A stretch of DNA of 64,000 bases from Devosia epidermidihirudinis (GCF_000971295.1 NZ_LANJ01000004.1:186001-250000), one strand, 5' to 3'. Positions 52,882 through 61,968 are shown, counted from the stretch's first letter. Numbers and translations are program-made. The notes: generated by a model from the letters alone, not told the origin.

Positions 52882-53135
52882 CGTCGTTCCATCTCCTCGT
52901 GGAATTTCTGAAATCTTCCTGCGTATACGCCGCAGGATGCGGATATTTGATCCGGTAGAGCTAGGCCCATCAGATCAATTGATGGACGGTATTCTGGATT
53001 TCCGTCCACTGACAAGTAAAGAATTGACCAATAGGTCAAGCTTGTCACACTTGTTAACAAGGCCTCAACGCGACCTTGCACACAGTCCATCACCCGCTCC
53101 TCCGCGGAGTGATGCACGCCTGATACAACAGATCG
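52882..53135 (-). promoter_or_regulatory. oppA upstream region with two palindromes
   Basis: Contains TTGACC-AATA-GGTCAA (53024-53039, perfect 6-bp arms) and the 12-bp perfect palindrome CTTGTTAACAAG (53050-53061), eleven bases apart. The first also carries a possible -35 (TTGACC) on the minus strand. Both may be operators for oppABCDF. No dedicated regulator gene is adjacent. No other gene is visible in this 254-bp gap. Confidence 0.55.
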
Positions 53136-53294
53136 TCAGCCCAGCAGGCCCGATTGCTGCACGCCGTAAATAACGAGTGCCAAAGCAATTAATCCAACGA
53201 AGGGCACCCAGTTGGGCAGCGGACCGCGCGGCTTCTTCACCGGCTGTTCGGGCTTTTTCTCGATACGGCGGAATTTGATGACGTTGTCGCTCAT
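53136..53294 (-). CDS. 52-residue membrane protein co-translated with fadI
   Basis: Small protein starting MSDNVIKFRRIEKK, with a basic proline-rich stretch (PVKKPRGPLPNW) and one hydrophobic segment (VPFVGLIALALVIYGV) near the C terminus. Its ATG overlaps the fadI stop codon as ATGA, so it is translated from the beta-oxidation message. I do not recognise a family. The composition fits a single-pass inner-membrane protein with a cytoplasmic N terminus. Its place after the thiolase gene suggests an accessory of fatty-acid breakdown, for example membrane tethering, but that is inference. The reading frame is short and easily missed by gene callers. Confidence 0.72.
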   Translation of the reverse strand: MSDNVIKFRRIEKKPEQPVKKPRGPLPNWVPFVGLIALALVIYGVQQSGLLG

Positions 53295-54574
53295 GCTGCA
53301 CTTTCTACCAAAGCTGCGACACCTTGCCCACCAGCGGTACAGACTGAAATCAGCGCCCGTTTTCCCGATTCTGCAGCCAGCATTTTGGCCGTCAGCCCCA
53401 GGATGCGGGCCCCTGTCGCAGCGAATGGGTGGCCGTAGGCAAGGCTCGATCCCTTGATGTTGATCTTGGCCGGATCGACCGGCCCCAGCACCGTCTCACG
53501 GCCCAGAACGTTTCGGCAATAGGCCGGATCGTTCCAAGCCTTCAGCGTGCACAGAACTTGCGCGGCGAACGCCTCGTGCAGCTCGAAATAGTCGATATCG
53601 TCAAAGCCCAGGCCAGCCCGCGCCAGCATTTCGCTGACCGCGATGGTCGGCGCCATCAACAGCCCCTCGCCATGGGCAAAGTCATTGCCCGCAACCCGCC
53701 CCATGGTGAGATAGGCCAGCACGGGCAGGCCACGTTGGCGCGCCCAGTCTTCGCTTGCCAGCAGCACCGCGGACGCACCATCGGTCAACGGCGTCGAATT
53801 GGCCGCCGTCAGCGTGCCAAAGCCGCTTGCCTTGTCGAAAGCCGGCTTGAGGCTCGCCATCTTTTCAAGGTTCGCATCGGCCCGCACATTGTTGTCGCGC
53901 ACCAGCCCCGCGCACTGCACCAGCAAATCGTCGTGAAAGCCCTCATCATACGCCTTGGCCGCATTGCGATGGCTCGCCACCGCCAGCTCATCCTGCGCCT
54001 GCCGGGAAATGCCCCATTCGCGCGCCATCAGCTCGCAGTGCTGCCCCATGGACAGGCCCGTGCGCGGCTCCTGCGTCGAGGGGGCAACCGGTGTCAGCTC
54101 GCCAAACGAGAACCCTTTGAATGCCCCGAACTTTTCGCCTATTGAGCGGGCCCGGTTGAGATCGATCATGCGGTGCTGGAACTTGTTGCCAAACACCACC
54201 GGGCTATCGCTGACCGTGTCAGACCCGGCCGCAATCCCGCTCTCGATCTCGCCCGTCGCAATCTTGGCACCCAGCACCAGCGCCGCCTGAAGGCTCGTCC
54301 CGCAGGCAATCTGCAGTGTCGTGCCCGGCGTGCGCGGCGAATATCCAGCATCCAGCGTGGCTTCACGCGCGAGGTTAAAATCGCGGCTGTGCCCGATCAC
54401 AGCCCCCGCCATGACCTCGTCAATCTTTTCGCCCTTGAGCCCGTACTTGTCCGCGATCCCCCCCAGCGCCGTCGCCACCATGGAGAGATTGGTTTCCTCA
54501 ACATAGGCGGTATTGCCCCGCGCAAAAGGGATCCGCGCCGAGCCAACAATGGCCACTCTACGAAGTTCGGTCAT
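53291..54574 (-). CDS. fadI: acetyl-CoA C-acyltransferase (thiolase) FadI-like
   Basis: Thiolase of 427 residues that cleaves 3-ketoacyl-CoA with CoA to acetyl-CoA and a shortened acyl-CoA. The nucleophilic cysteine is in LQIACGTSLQAAL, and the second cysteine and histidine are in VCTAGGQGVA and YGHPFAATGARI. The ATG at 54574 gives the standard N terminus (MTELRRVAIVGSARIPFARG); it lies one base after the fadJ stop. The longer size (about 430) fits the FadI/YfcY type rather than short PhaA thiolases. It forms a beta-oxidation unit with fadE and fadJ upstream and the small membrane protein downstream. Confidence 0.9.
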   Translation of the reverse strand: MTELRRVAIVGSARIPFARGNTAYVEETNLSMVATALGGIADKYGLKGEKIDEVMAGAVIGHSRDFNLAREATLDAGYSPRTPGTTLQIACGTSLQAALVLGAKIATGEIESGIAAGSDTVSDSPVVFGNKFQHRMIDLNRARSIGEKFGAFKGFSFGELTPVAPSTQEPRTGLSMGQHCELMAREWGISRQAQDELAVASHRNAAKAYDEGFHDDLLVQCAGLVRDNNVRADANLEKMASLKPAFDKASGFGTLTAANSTPLTDGASAVLLASEDWARQRGLPVLAYLTMGRVAGNDFAHGEGLLMAPTIAVSEMLARAGLGFDDIDYFELHEAFAAQVLCTLKAWNDPAYCRNVLGRETVLGPVDPAKINIKGSSLAYGHPFAATGARILGLTAKMLAAESGKRALISVCTAGGQGVAALVESAA

Positions 54575-54575
54575 A

Positions 54576-56537
54576 TCAGGCCTTCCCATTCTGACGTGCG
54601 CGCAGCGGGCCACCGCGGAACGGCGCAAAGCCGGTCCCCAGGATCACCCCGATATCGGCGAGATCGGCATTGGGCACCACGCCCTCGCCAACCACCACCT
54701 CGGTCATATCGACCAGCGGCTTGACCAGTTCCCGGCCCAGCCCGGCGAGGTCGGCATGGTCGGGCGTCTCACCCTTTTGCGCCTTGCCATCCACCCATTT
54801 GTAGAAGCCTTCGCCGCTCTTGCGGCCCAACTTGCCATCCTTGACCAGCGTGGCGAACTTGCTCTCCACCGGAATGGCATGGCCCAGCTCGGTTGCGACC
54901 GACTTGCCAACATCGAGCCCGACCGTATCCATCAATTCGATCGGCCCCATCGGCATCCCGAACGCCACCGCCGCAGCGTCGAGCAATTCCTTGCTCTCGC
55001 CCGCTTCCACCCGCTGCACGGCGCCCAGCATGTAGGGCATCAGCACCCGGTTCACGAGGAACCCCGGCGCCGATTTCACCACCACTGGCGACTTGCCAAT
55101 CGCCAGCGCAAACGCCGCGCCCTTGCCGATTTCCGCATCGGTGTTGAACGTCGAGCGGATCACCTCGACCAGCGGCAATTGCGCCACCGGATTAAAGAAA
55201 TGCAGCCCGATCAGCCGCTCCGGTTGCTTGAGATGTTCGGCAATGCGCTCCAACTCAATCGACGACGTATTCGTCGCCAGGATCGCGCCCGGCTTGAGCT
55301 TGTCTTCCAGACCGCCAAAGATCGACTGCTTGACCTCGAGCTTTTCCACCACCGCCTCGATGATCACATCGGCGCGGCTGATGCCCTTACCGGTCGGATC
55401 AGCCTCCAGCCGCAACTCCGCCGCATCCACCTCGAACTTCTTCCGCAGACGCTTCTTGAACAGCTTTTTGCCCCGGTCGAGCGCGGGCTGAATGCGCTCC
55501 ACGTCAAGGTCCTGCAGCGTCACGCTCATGCCCTTGAGCGCGCACCAGGCCGCAATATCGCCGCCCATGACGCCCGCGCCGATCACATGCACCCTCGCAA
55601 ACTTGGCGCCCTTGGCCCCGAGTTTTTTCAGGCTCTCCGAGGCAAAGAACACCCGCCGCAGATTGGTCGCGGTCTCACTGCCCATCAGCGGCACGAAGCG
55701 CTCGGTTTCGCCGCGGATCATCGCCCGCCAGTCATTGCCATGCGCCTCGAACAGATCAATTAGCGCATAGGGCGCCGGATAATGCTCCCGCCGCACCTTC
55801 TTGGCGGTCTGCTCGCGCATCTTGTTGGCCACATAGGAGCGCGCCGGCCCCATGCCCATGACCTTTTTGACCAGCGCCGCTTCACGCGACTTGCGTTTGC
55901 CCAACACAGCCTTGCGCGCTTCCCAGGCCAGCATATCGCGATGGCGCACCAGCTTGTCGACGAGGTTCATCCCCCGCGCCGCGCCCGCGCGCAGCATCTT
56001 GCCGGTCAGCATGATCTGCATGGCGTCGACCGGGCCAGCCTGACGGATCGACCGCCCCGTGCCACCAAAGCCCGGGAAAATCCCCAGATTGACCTCAGGG
56101 AAGCCAATCCGCGTCTTGTCGTTATTGACCGCAATCCGGTAGTGGCACGCCAGCGCCAGCTCCAGCCCACCGCCAAGGCAAAAGCCGTGAATGCCCGCCA
56201 CGACAGGGATCTTCAGCGCCTCGATGCGCGCAAACAGCGCGTGGGTACGCTTGAGCGCTTCGGGCAGCACCGAGAAATCGCTCATCGCATCAAATTCGCT
56301 GACATCGGCGCCGGCGATAAAGCCGCTATCCTTGCCGCTGAGCAGGATCACGCCCACCAGTTCGTGCGAACTCGCCAGATCCTCGAAGCGCTCCACCAGC
56401 GTTTCGAGCTCCATGATTGCCTCGCGGCTCAGCGTATTCACCGGCGCACCAGGCGTATTGATCGTGAGCCAGCCGAGGTTCTCAACGTCCCTGCGGAAGC
56501 TCCAATGCTTGGTCTCAGGCATCTGCGGCTGGATCAT
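54576..56537 (-). CDS. fadJ: enoyl-CoA hydratase / 3-hydroxyacyl-CoA dehydrogenase (FadJ-like)
   Basis: Bifunctional beta-oxidation enzyme of 653 residues. The N-terminal crotonase domain (about 1-190) has the oxyanion segment GIHGFCLGGGLELALACHYR and the acidic GFPEVNLGIFPGFGGTG. The C-terminal dehydrogenase domain has the nucleotide-binding motif HVIGAGVMGGDIAAWCAL and catalytic LIGLHFFNPVAQLPLVEV. GAGGAG lies five bases before the ATG at 56537. It is followed by fadI at one base, and preceded by fadE after a REP-containing gap of 134 bp. Isomerase activity seen in FadB cannot be judged. Confidence 0.92.
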   Translation of the reverse strand: MIQPQMPETKHWSFRRDVENLGWLTINTPGAPVNTLSREAIMELETLVERFEDLASSHELVGVILLSGKDSGFIAGADVSEFDAMSDFSVLPEALKRTHALFARIEALKIPVVAGIHGFCLGGGLELALACHYRIAVNNDKTRIGFPEVNLGIFPGFGGTGRSIRQAGPVDAMQIMLTGKMLRAGAARGMNLVDKLVRHRDMLAWEARKAVLGKRKSREAALVKKVMGMGPARSYVANKMREQTAKKVRREHYPAPYALIDLFEAHGNDWRAMIRGETERFVPLMGSETATNLRRVFFASESLKKLGAKGAKFARVHVIGAGVMGGDIAAWCALKGMSVTLQDLDVERIQPALDRGKKLFKKRLRKKFEVDAAELRLEADPTGKGISRADVIIEAVVEKLEVKQSIFGGLEDKLKPGAILATNTSSIELERIAEHLKQPERLIGLHFFNPVAQLPLVEVIRSTFNTDAEIGKGAAFALAIGKSPVVVKSAPGFLVNRVLMPYMLGAVQRVEAGESKELLDAAAVAFGMPMGPIELMDTVGLDVGKSVATELGHAIPVESKFATLVKDGKLGRKSGEGFYKWVDGKAQKGETPDHADLAGLGRELVKPLVDMTEVVVGEGVVPNADLADIGVILGTGFAPFRGGPLRARQNGKA

Positions 56538-56587
56538 CGTGTCTCCTCGAATTCTCTTGTGGTTCGCCGAAACGTCCCAATTCACCG

Positions 56588-56657
56588 CGTCATCCCCGCG
56601 ACAGCGGGGATCTCCCTTCAACCACAGAGGGGGATTCCCGCTTTTGCGGGAATGACG
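56588..56657. repeat. REP/BIME-like palindromic repeat between fadE and fadJ
   Basis: Two related hairpins, CCCCGC-GACA-GCGGGG (56594 on) and TTCCCGC-TTTT-GCGGGAA (56634 on), face each other within an outer CGTCAT/ATGACG pair. The pattern CATCCCCGC...GCGGGAATGAC is a common dispersed repeat in Hyphomicrobiales. It lies between genes of one operon and could stabilise or attenuate the fadJI message. Confidence 0.75.
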
Positions 56658-56671
56658 CCGTGGCTGGCCCC

Positions 56672-59143
56672 CTATTCCCCCGCCATCCGATGCTTATGTT
56701 CGGCGGCCAGTTCATCGGGCGCAAAATCGTCCACCTGCACCACGCGATCCGTTGCTTCATCGGCCGCCCGCATGATGCCAGCTTCGTTCTCGTTGAGAAC
56801 CCCTGCCGCCACCGCATCGGCAATGGCGTCGCGATCCAGTCGCCGCTCGATGACGCCCTTGCGCGCCGCCTTGACGAACCGTGCCTCGATATCCTCGGCC
56901 TCGGTCACCTTGATCAGCGCATCTTCCAGAACGCCCGTCACGTCACTTGGGTCCATCGACACATAGGTGCCCGCCGTCAGCCGGTCGCGGAACGCACCGG
57001 GGCGCAGCACAGCCCGCACGAAACGGTAGTTCACACGGTCACTGGCCGGCGTGGCATGCCGCCCCAGCGGGAAGCATAGAAACCGCATCGCATTGGCAAA
57101 CAGCCCATTGGGGAAATTGGCAAACACCTCGCTAAAGGTCCTTTCAATCGAGGCAATCAGATCCGCCATGATCGCATCGACCAATGGCCTGTCTTCGGCC
57201 AGCCGCCCCTCATCCTCAAACCGGCGCAGCGTCGCCGACATCAGGTAGAGATCGCTCAAAATATCGGCCATGCGCCCGCTCAGCTTCTGCTTGCGCTTGA
57301 GCTGCCCACCCAAAAACACCGTGGTCCAGTCCGCCACCAGCGCAAAGTCCTGCGCATAGCGATGGAGCTTCCGATACCAGCCCGCCATTTCGCTTTCGAC
57401 CGGCGTCGAGGCAAATGTGCCATTGCTCAGCCCGTGCAGAAAGCTCGCCACGATATTGCGCAGCATAAACCGCGTATGCCCGCCAAAGGCGACGTCGAAC
57501 TGATCAATGCCAGCCTTGCGGTCTTTGTTCTGCGCCGCCTCGATTTCCTTGTAGAGGAAGGGATGCGCCCGCAGCACGCCCTGGGCAAAGGTCATCAGCG
57601 TGCGCGTCAGAATGTTGGCGCCTTCCACCGTGATCGCCACCGGCGTCGCCATATAGCCGCCGAACAGATAATTGCCCGGCCCGTCCTGAATGGCGCGACC
57701 GCCATGAATGTCAAAGGCATCATCGACGCTGGCGCGCATCGCCTCGGTCGTGCGGTATTTCAACAAGGCCGAAATCACCGCCGGGCGCTGCCCCTCATCC
57801 ACCATCGACGCCGTCAGCCGTCGGCTAGCCTCATAGGTATAGGCGCGCTTGACCATCTCGCCGAGCGGCTCTGCCACGCCCTCCATAATCCCCACCGGAA
57901 TGCCAAACTGCCGCCGCACCCGCGCATAGGCCGAGGTCACCCGCAGCGCCTGCTTGATCGAGGTGGTACCAATCGCCGGCAGCGAAATCGCGCGCCCGGT
58001 CGACAGGCACTCCATCAGCATGCGCCAGCCCTGCCCGGCATAATCCGTGCCGCCGATCAGGAATTCCATCGGGATGAACACGTCTTTGCCGCGCGTCGGC
58101 CCGTTCATGAACGCCTGCCGCGCCGGGAAGTGACGACGGCCAATTTCAACGCCGGGATGATCGTGCGGCACCAGTGCCAGCGTGATGCCGATATTGTCGC
58201 CACGGCCCAGATGATTGTCCGGATCCTTGAGGATAAAGGCCAACCCCACCAGCGTCGCAATCGGCGCCAGCGTAATGTAGCGCTTGTCCCAGCTCAGCTT
58301 GACGCCCAGCACTTCCTGGCCCTGGTACATGCCCTTGGTGACCACGCCGATGTCGCGCATGCCACCGGCATCCGAGCCTGAATGCACGCCCGTCAGCGCA
58401 AAGCATGGCACGTCCTGCCCGCGCGCCAACCGGCCGAGATACTTTTCCTTCTGCGCGTCCGTGCCGTACTTTTCCAGCAGCTCGCCCGGCCCGAGCGAAT
58501 TTGGCACCATCACCGTGATCCCTGCTGCCACAGAGCGGCTGGCGATCTTGGAGACGATCATCGACTGCGCCTGCGCGCCAAAGCCCAGCCCGCCATATTC
58601 CTTGGCGATCAGCATGCCGAGGAAACCCTTGTCCTTGAGGAACTGCCACACCTCGGGGCTGAGGTCGGCGCGGTTATTGCGCGTGTCCCAGTCGTCGATC
58701 ATGGCGCAGACCTCATTGGTCGGGCCGTCGAGAAACGCCTGCTCCTCCGCGCTCAGCGTCAGCGGGCGAATATCGTTGAGCTTGCTCCAGTCGGGGCGCC
58801 CCGAAAACAACTCGGCGTCCCAGCCGACCGTGCCAGCGTCCAGCGCTTCCTGCTCAGTGCGGCTCACGCGCGGCAGAATGGATTTGACCGCGCCATAGAC
58901 CGGCGTGATCAACACCGGAATGCGGATCGCTTTAACGCTCAGCAGCAAGAAAATGATCGCAGGCAGCAGCACCAGAACCAGGCCACCGACATCGGTCGCG
59001 ATCACCGGCCCATACGTGTTGAAGTCCAGCCGCGTCAGAAGCCCGATGACCAGCGCCGCCACGCCCCATTCCCACAGCGCGCTCTCGCGCATGGCCAACA
59101 CGGCAAAGACAACGAGGCTGACGACGATAAGCAACACGGTCAC
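56672..59143 (-). CDS. fadE: FadE-type acyl-CoA dehydrogenase
   Basis: Large acyl-CoA dehydrogenase of 823 residues catalysing the first oxidation in fatty-acid degradation. The N-terminal 75 residues contain two hydrophobic helices (LLIVVSLVVFAVLAMRESAL and GLVLVLLPAIIFLLLSVKAI), as in E. coli FadE. The flavin domain follows with GFLGMLIAKEYGGLGFGAQA, CFALTGVHSGSDAGG, and the C-terminal helical domain with DAFDIHGGRAIQDGPGNYLF. The GTG at 59143 has AGGAGG seven bases upstream. A MerR-type box (59211-59227) lies about 70 bp before the start. The gene is divergent from fadD-merR and followed by fadJ-fadI. Confidence 0.93.
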   Translation of the reverse strand: MTVLLIVVSLVVFAVLAMRESALWEWGVAALVIGLLTRLDFNTYGPVIATDVGGLVLVLLPAIIFLLLSVKAIRIPVLITPVYGAVKSILPRVSRTEQEALDAGTVGWDAELFSGRPDWSKLNDIRPLTLSAEEQAFLDGPTNEVCAMIDDWDTRNNRADLSPEVWQFLKDKGFLGMLIAKEYGGLGFGAQAQSMIVSKIASRSVAAGITVMVPNSLGPGELLEKYGTDAQKEKYLGRLARGQDVPCFALTGVHSGSDAGGMRDIGVVTKGMYQGQEVLGVKLSWDKRYITLAPIATLVGLAFILKDPDNHLGRGDNIGITLALVPHDHPGVEIGRRHFPARQAFMNGPTRGKDVFIPMEFLIGGTDYAGQGWRMLMECLSTGRAISLPAIGTTSIKQALRVTSAYARVRRQFGIPVGIMEGVAEPLGEMVKRAYTYEASRRLTASMVDEGQRPAVISALLKYRTTEAMRASVDDAFDIHGGRAIQDGPGNYLFGGYMATPVAITVEGANILTRTLMTFAQGVLRAHPFLYKEIEAAQNKDRKAGIDQFDVAFGGHTRFMLRNIVASFLHGLSNGTFASTPVESEMAGWYRKLHRYAQDFALVADWTTVFLGGQLKRKQKLSGRMADILSDLYLMSATLRRFEDEGRLAEDRPLVDAIMADLIASIERTFSEVFANFPNGLFANAMRFLCFPLGRHATPASDRVNYRFVRAVLRPGAFRDRLTAGTYVSMDPSDVTGVLEDALIKVTEAEDIEARFVKAARKGVIERRLDRDAIADAVAAGVLNENEAGIMRAADEATDRVVQVDDFAPDELAAEHKHRMAGE

Positions 59144-59508
59144 GGCATGCCCTCCTTGGCGTCGCTCACACCGCTCGGATGGAGCAACTTGTTCCGGTCA
59201 GTCTAACAAGGTTTACCTATACGTCAACGTACGGACGTTTACGATATACCCGACGCCAGTCATTCCACCTTGCCTCCACAGCCGCCCACCCCACCGCGCG
59301 TCACCCTCGGACCTGACCCCAGGTCTCTTCACTTGCCGCACCTCCAGCAAGTCGGCTCCGATCGCGCAGCCGCAAGCAGCCTCATCTCCTCAACGCCCAC
59401 CTGTTCAAAAGGTTCGGGCATCTGTTTGACGCTAACGTAAAGCCGTGGAATATTCGTTACCCACAAGGCGACAAGCCAAGAGCCGCAAAGGCATCAGGAG
59501 GATAGGCG
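59144..59508. promoter_or_regulatory. divergent fadE/fadD control region with MerR-type boxes
   Basis: On the plus strand TTGACG-CTAA-CGTAAA (59426-59441) gives a -35 TTGACG with a 19-base spacer to TATTCG (59451-59456), the long spacer typical of MerR-activated promoters. On the minus strand a related TTGACG-TATA-GGTAAA (59227-59212) precedes fadE, next to a near-palindrome GTCAACGT-ACGG-ACGTTTAC (59223-59242). They resemble, from memory, LiuR-type sites. The MerR gene at 61221 is the likely regulator. The 59250-59400 part has no recognised feature besides a degenerate CCTCGGACCTGA repeat. Confidence 0.65.
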
Positions 59509-61224
59509 ATGGACACACCCACCGAGACGACGGCAGCCTCCCGTCCCTGGATTGCCAGCTATCCCGACGGCATCAAGTGGGATGCCCAGATCGACACGCG
59601 CCCAGTGCATGAACAGGTGCTCGCCGCCTGCTCCAAAAACCCCTTCGGCATGGCGCTCGATTTCATGGGCGGCACCACCTCGTTCGGTGACCTCGCCAAA
59701 AAGATCACCGCCTTTGCCGGGGCGCTGCAGCGCCAGTTCGGCGTCAAAAAGGGCACCCGCGTCGCCCTGATGCTGCCCAATACGCCCTTTTACCCCATCG
59801 CCTATTATGGCGTGCTGCGGGCCGGTGGCATCGTGGTCAACTGCAACCCGCTCTACACCGTCCGCGAGCTGAACCACATCGTCAGCAATTCCGGCGCCGA
59901 TCTGATGATCACGCTTGATCTGCTGCAGATCTATGAAAAAGCCGAAAAGCTGATGGAGGCTGGCACTGTCCAGTCGCTGGTCGTCTGCCACTTCCCCGAC
60001 GCCCTGCCCCTGCTCAAGAAGCTGGTCTACTCGGTCGCCAAGCGCAAAGATCTGGCCCACCTCAATCGCTCGCCCTATCGCGGCCGTATCACCTATTTCC
60101 ACCACATGATCGATCGCGACGACATGCCGACCCCTGTCGTCATCGATCCGCACAAGGATATCGCGGTCCAGCAATATACCGGCGGCACCACAGGCCTGCC
60201 CAAAGGTGCGCTGCTCACTCACGCCAATATCGCGGCCAATATGAGCCAGATCGACAAGTGGGGCGACGGACTGTTTTATCCGCCGTCCAAGGTCATCGCC
60301 GTGCTGCCGTTCTTCCACATCTTTGCAATGACGGTCTGCATGAATGTGCCGCTCTGCAATGGCACGCCAGTGATCATGCTGCCGCGCTTCGAGCTCAAGG
60401 CCCTGCTCAGTCTCTTCGCGCGCACCAAGGCCAATGTCCTGCCGTCCGTGCCAACCCTGCTCAGCGCCATCGCCCGCGCTGACAATGTCACCGCCGAGCA
60501 GCTTGCCTCCCTTGAAGTCGCCATTTCCGGCGGCGCGGCCCTGCCCGATGAAGTGCGCAACGCCTTCTCGAAGAAATCCCCGGCGATCCTCGCCGAAGGC
60601 TATGGCCTCACCGAGGCCTCCCCAGTCGTCTGCTGCGCCGCCTTGCGCAAGGCGTCCAAGCCCATGTCCATCGGCCTGCCTCTCCCCGGCACCGATATCC
60701 GCTTCGTCAACATTGATACTGGCAAGCCCGTTGGCATCGGCGAAGATGGTGAGCTGCAGGTCCGGGGCCCTCAGGTCATGCAGGGCTATTACGAGGACGA
60801 ACAGTCCACCAAAGACGCCTTCATGGATGGCTGGCTGCGCACTGGCGACGTCGGTCACATGGACGAAGATGGCTATGTCTTCCTCGTCGACCGCATCAAG
60901 GATCTGATCATCTGCTCGGGCTTTAACGTCTATCCGCGCATCATCGAAGAAGCGCTGATGACCCACCCGGCGGTTGAGGAAACCAATGTTATCGGCGTGC
61001 CCGACGACTATCGCGGCGAGGCGCCGATTGCCTACGTCAAGCTGCGTGCTGGCCAAACTGCCACCGACGCGGATCTCAAGCACTACCTGGCTGACCGCCT
61101 CAACAAGATCGAAATGCCCAAGGAAATCATCTTCAAGGATGCCCTGCCCAAGACGCTGATCGGCAAGCTCTCCAAAAAGGAGCTGCGCGAAGAATACGCG
61201 CAACACAAAGGGCAGAAAAAGTGA
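59509..61224 (+). CDS. fadD: long-chain fatty-acid CoA ligase
   Basis: AMP-forming ligase of 571 residues that activates fatty acids for beta-oxidation. Core motifs are the P-loop YTGGTTGLPKGALLTHANIA, AEGYGLTEASPVVCC (A5) and DGWLRTGDVGHMDEDGYVFL, with the C-terminal lysine near the end (KTLIGKLSKKELREEY) that forms the adenylate. The segment order matches FadD. The start MDTPTETTAASRPWIASYPD follows AGGAGGAT. Its stop overlaps the merR start as GTGA, so regulator and enzyme are co-translated. The promoter carries a MerR-type box. The chain-length preference is unknown. Confidence 0.92.
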   Translation: MDTPTETTAASRPWIASYPDGIKWDAQIDTRPVHEQVLAACSKNPFGMALDFMGGTTSFGDLAKKITAFAGALQRQFGVKKGTRVALMLPNTPFYPIAYYGVLRAGGIVVNCNPLYTVRELNHIVSNSGADLMITLDLLQIYEKAEKLMEAGTVQSLVVCHFPDALPLLKKLVYSVAKRKDLAHLNRSPYRGRITYFHHMIDRDDMPTPVVIDPHKDIAVQQYTGGTTGLPKGALLTHANIAANMSQIDKWGDGLFYPPSKVIAVLPFFHIFAMTVCMNVPLCNGTPVIMLPRFELKALLSLFARTKANVLPSVPTLLSAIARADNVTAEQLASLEVAISGGAALPDEVRNAFSKKSPAILAEGYGLTEASPVVCCAALRKASKPMSIGLPLPGTDIRFVNIDTGKPVGIGEDGELQVRGPQVMQGYYEDEQSTKDAFMDGWLRTGDVGHMDEDGYVFLVDRIKDLIICSGFNVYPRIIEEALMTHPAVEETNVIGVPDDYRGEAPIAYVKLRAGQTATDADLKHYLADRLNKIEMPKEIIFKDALPKTLIGKLSKKELREEYAQHKGQKK

Positions 61225-61613
61225 ACCGCGCCACCGCCGAAAGCCGCGACCTCTTCGCCATTGCCGACCTCGCCAAGGAGTTCGGCATTTCCACCCGCGC
61301 CATCCGCTTTTACGAAGCCAAGGGCCTGCTCGCCCCCGAGCGCGTCGGCGCCACCCGCATTTTCCGCCGCCGCGACCGCGCCCGGCTGATCCTGATCCTG
61401 CGCGGCAAACGCCTCGGCTTTTCCCTGCGCGATATCTCCGACTATCTCAGCCTCTACGACGCCGACCGCTCCCAGCAGGTCAACCTGCTCGTCGAAAAAG
61501 TCGACGACCGCCTGGCCTCCTTGGAACTGCAACTCACCGACCTGCAAACCACCATCACCGAACTCCGCGAGATCAAGAAACTCGCCGACGAAAGATTGGC
61601 CAAGGCCGGGTAG
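61221..61613 (+). CDS. MerR-family regulator, LiuR-like
   Basis: Regulator of 130 residues. The winged helix reads FAIADLAKEFGISTRAIRFY, EAKGLLAPERVGATRIFRRR, DRARLILILRGKRLGFSLRD, followed by a coiled coil (VDDRLASLELQLTDLQTTIT). There are no metal-binding cysteines, as expected for the LiuR/PsrA-replacing fatty-acid group of alphaproteobacteria. It starts with GTG overlapping the fadD stop, so its level follows fadD. Matching TTGACG...GTAAA boxes lie before both fadD and fadE, suggesting it controls the whole locus in response to an acyl-CoA or branched-chain intermediate. The ligand is inferred from family only. Confidence 0.9.
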   Translation: MNRATAESRDLFAIADLAKEFGISTRAIRFYEAKGLLAPERVGATRIFRRRDRARLILILRGKRLGFSLRDISDYLSLYDADRSQQVNLLVEKVDDRLASLELQLTDLQTTITELREIKKLADERLAKAG

Positions 61614-61689
61614 TTTCCCACCCCACGTTCAGAGCGTATTCCTCCCCCTATCAGGGGGAGGCGAGGAGGGGGTACTCCGATCCCTCAGC

Positions 61690-61968
61690 CTACCGCTTCC
61701 CCTTTGTCATAAAATCCGGCTTCTTCGGCTTCACCCACCCCTTGGGCGGTTGCCGCACCGGCACCTGCGTTCCCAATCCCATCGCCCCCGGCGGCGGCTG
61801 CCCCACGGTCACCGTATCGGGATCACCTTCCTTCACCGGCTCCTCGCCCCTGATCCGCGCCATCTCATTGCGCAGCACGGTCGCCCGCTCAAAATCCATC
61901 GCCTCCGCCGCCGCAGCCATCTCCCGCTCCAGCTGCATCAGCCGCTCATGAATAGATCGCGATGACAT
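61690..61968 (-). CDS. UVR (UvrB/UvrC motif) domain protein
   Basis: Ninety-two residues beginning MSSRSIHERLMQLEREMAAA. The UVR motif (IHERLMQLEREMAAAAEAMD, then FERATVLRNEMARIRGE) fills the first 40 residues as a helical hairpin; the rest is proline-rich and basic (PPKGWVKPKKPDFMTKGKR). UVR motifs mediate contact between UvrB and UvrC, but stand-alone small proteins of this kind have no fixed role. GGAGG lies before the ATG at 61968. It is 131 bp downstream of the DNA ligase gene on the same strand. The operon link with ligase suggests DNA repair, weakly. Confidence 0.82.
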   Translation of the reverse strand: MSSRSIHERLMQLEREMAAAAEAMDFERATVLRNEMARIRGEEPVKEGDPDTVTVGQPPPGAMGLGTQVPVRQPPKGWVKPKKPDFMTKGKR

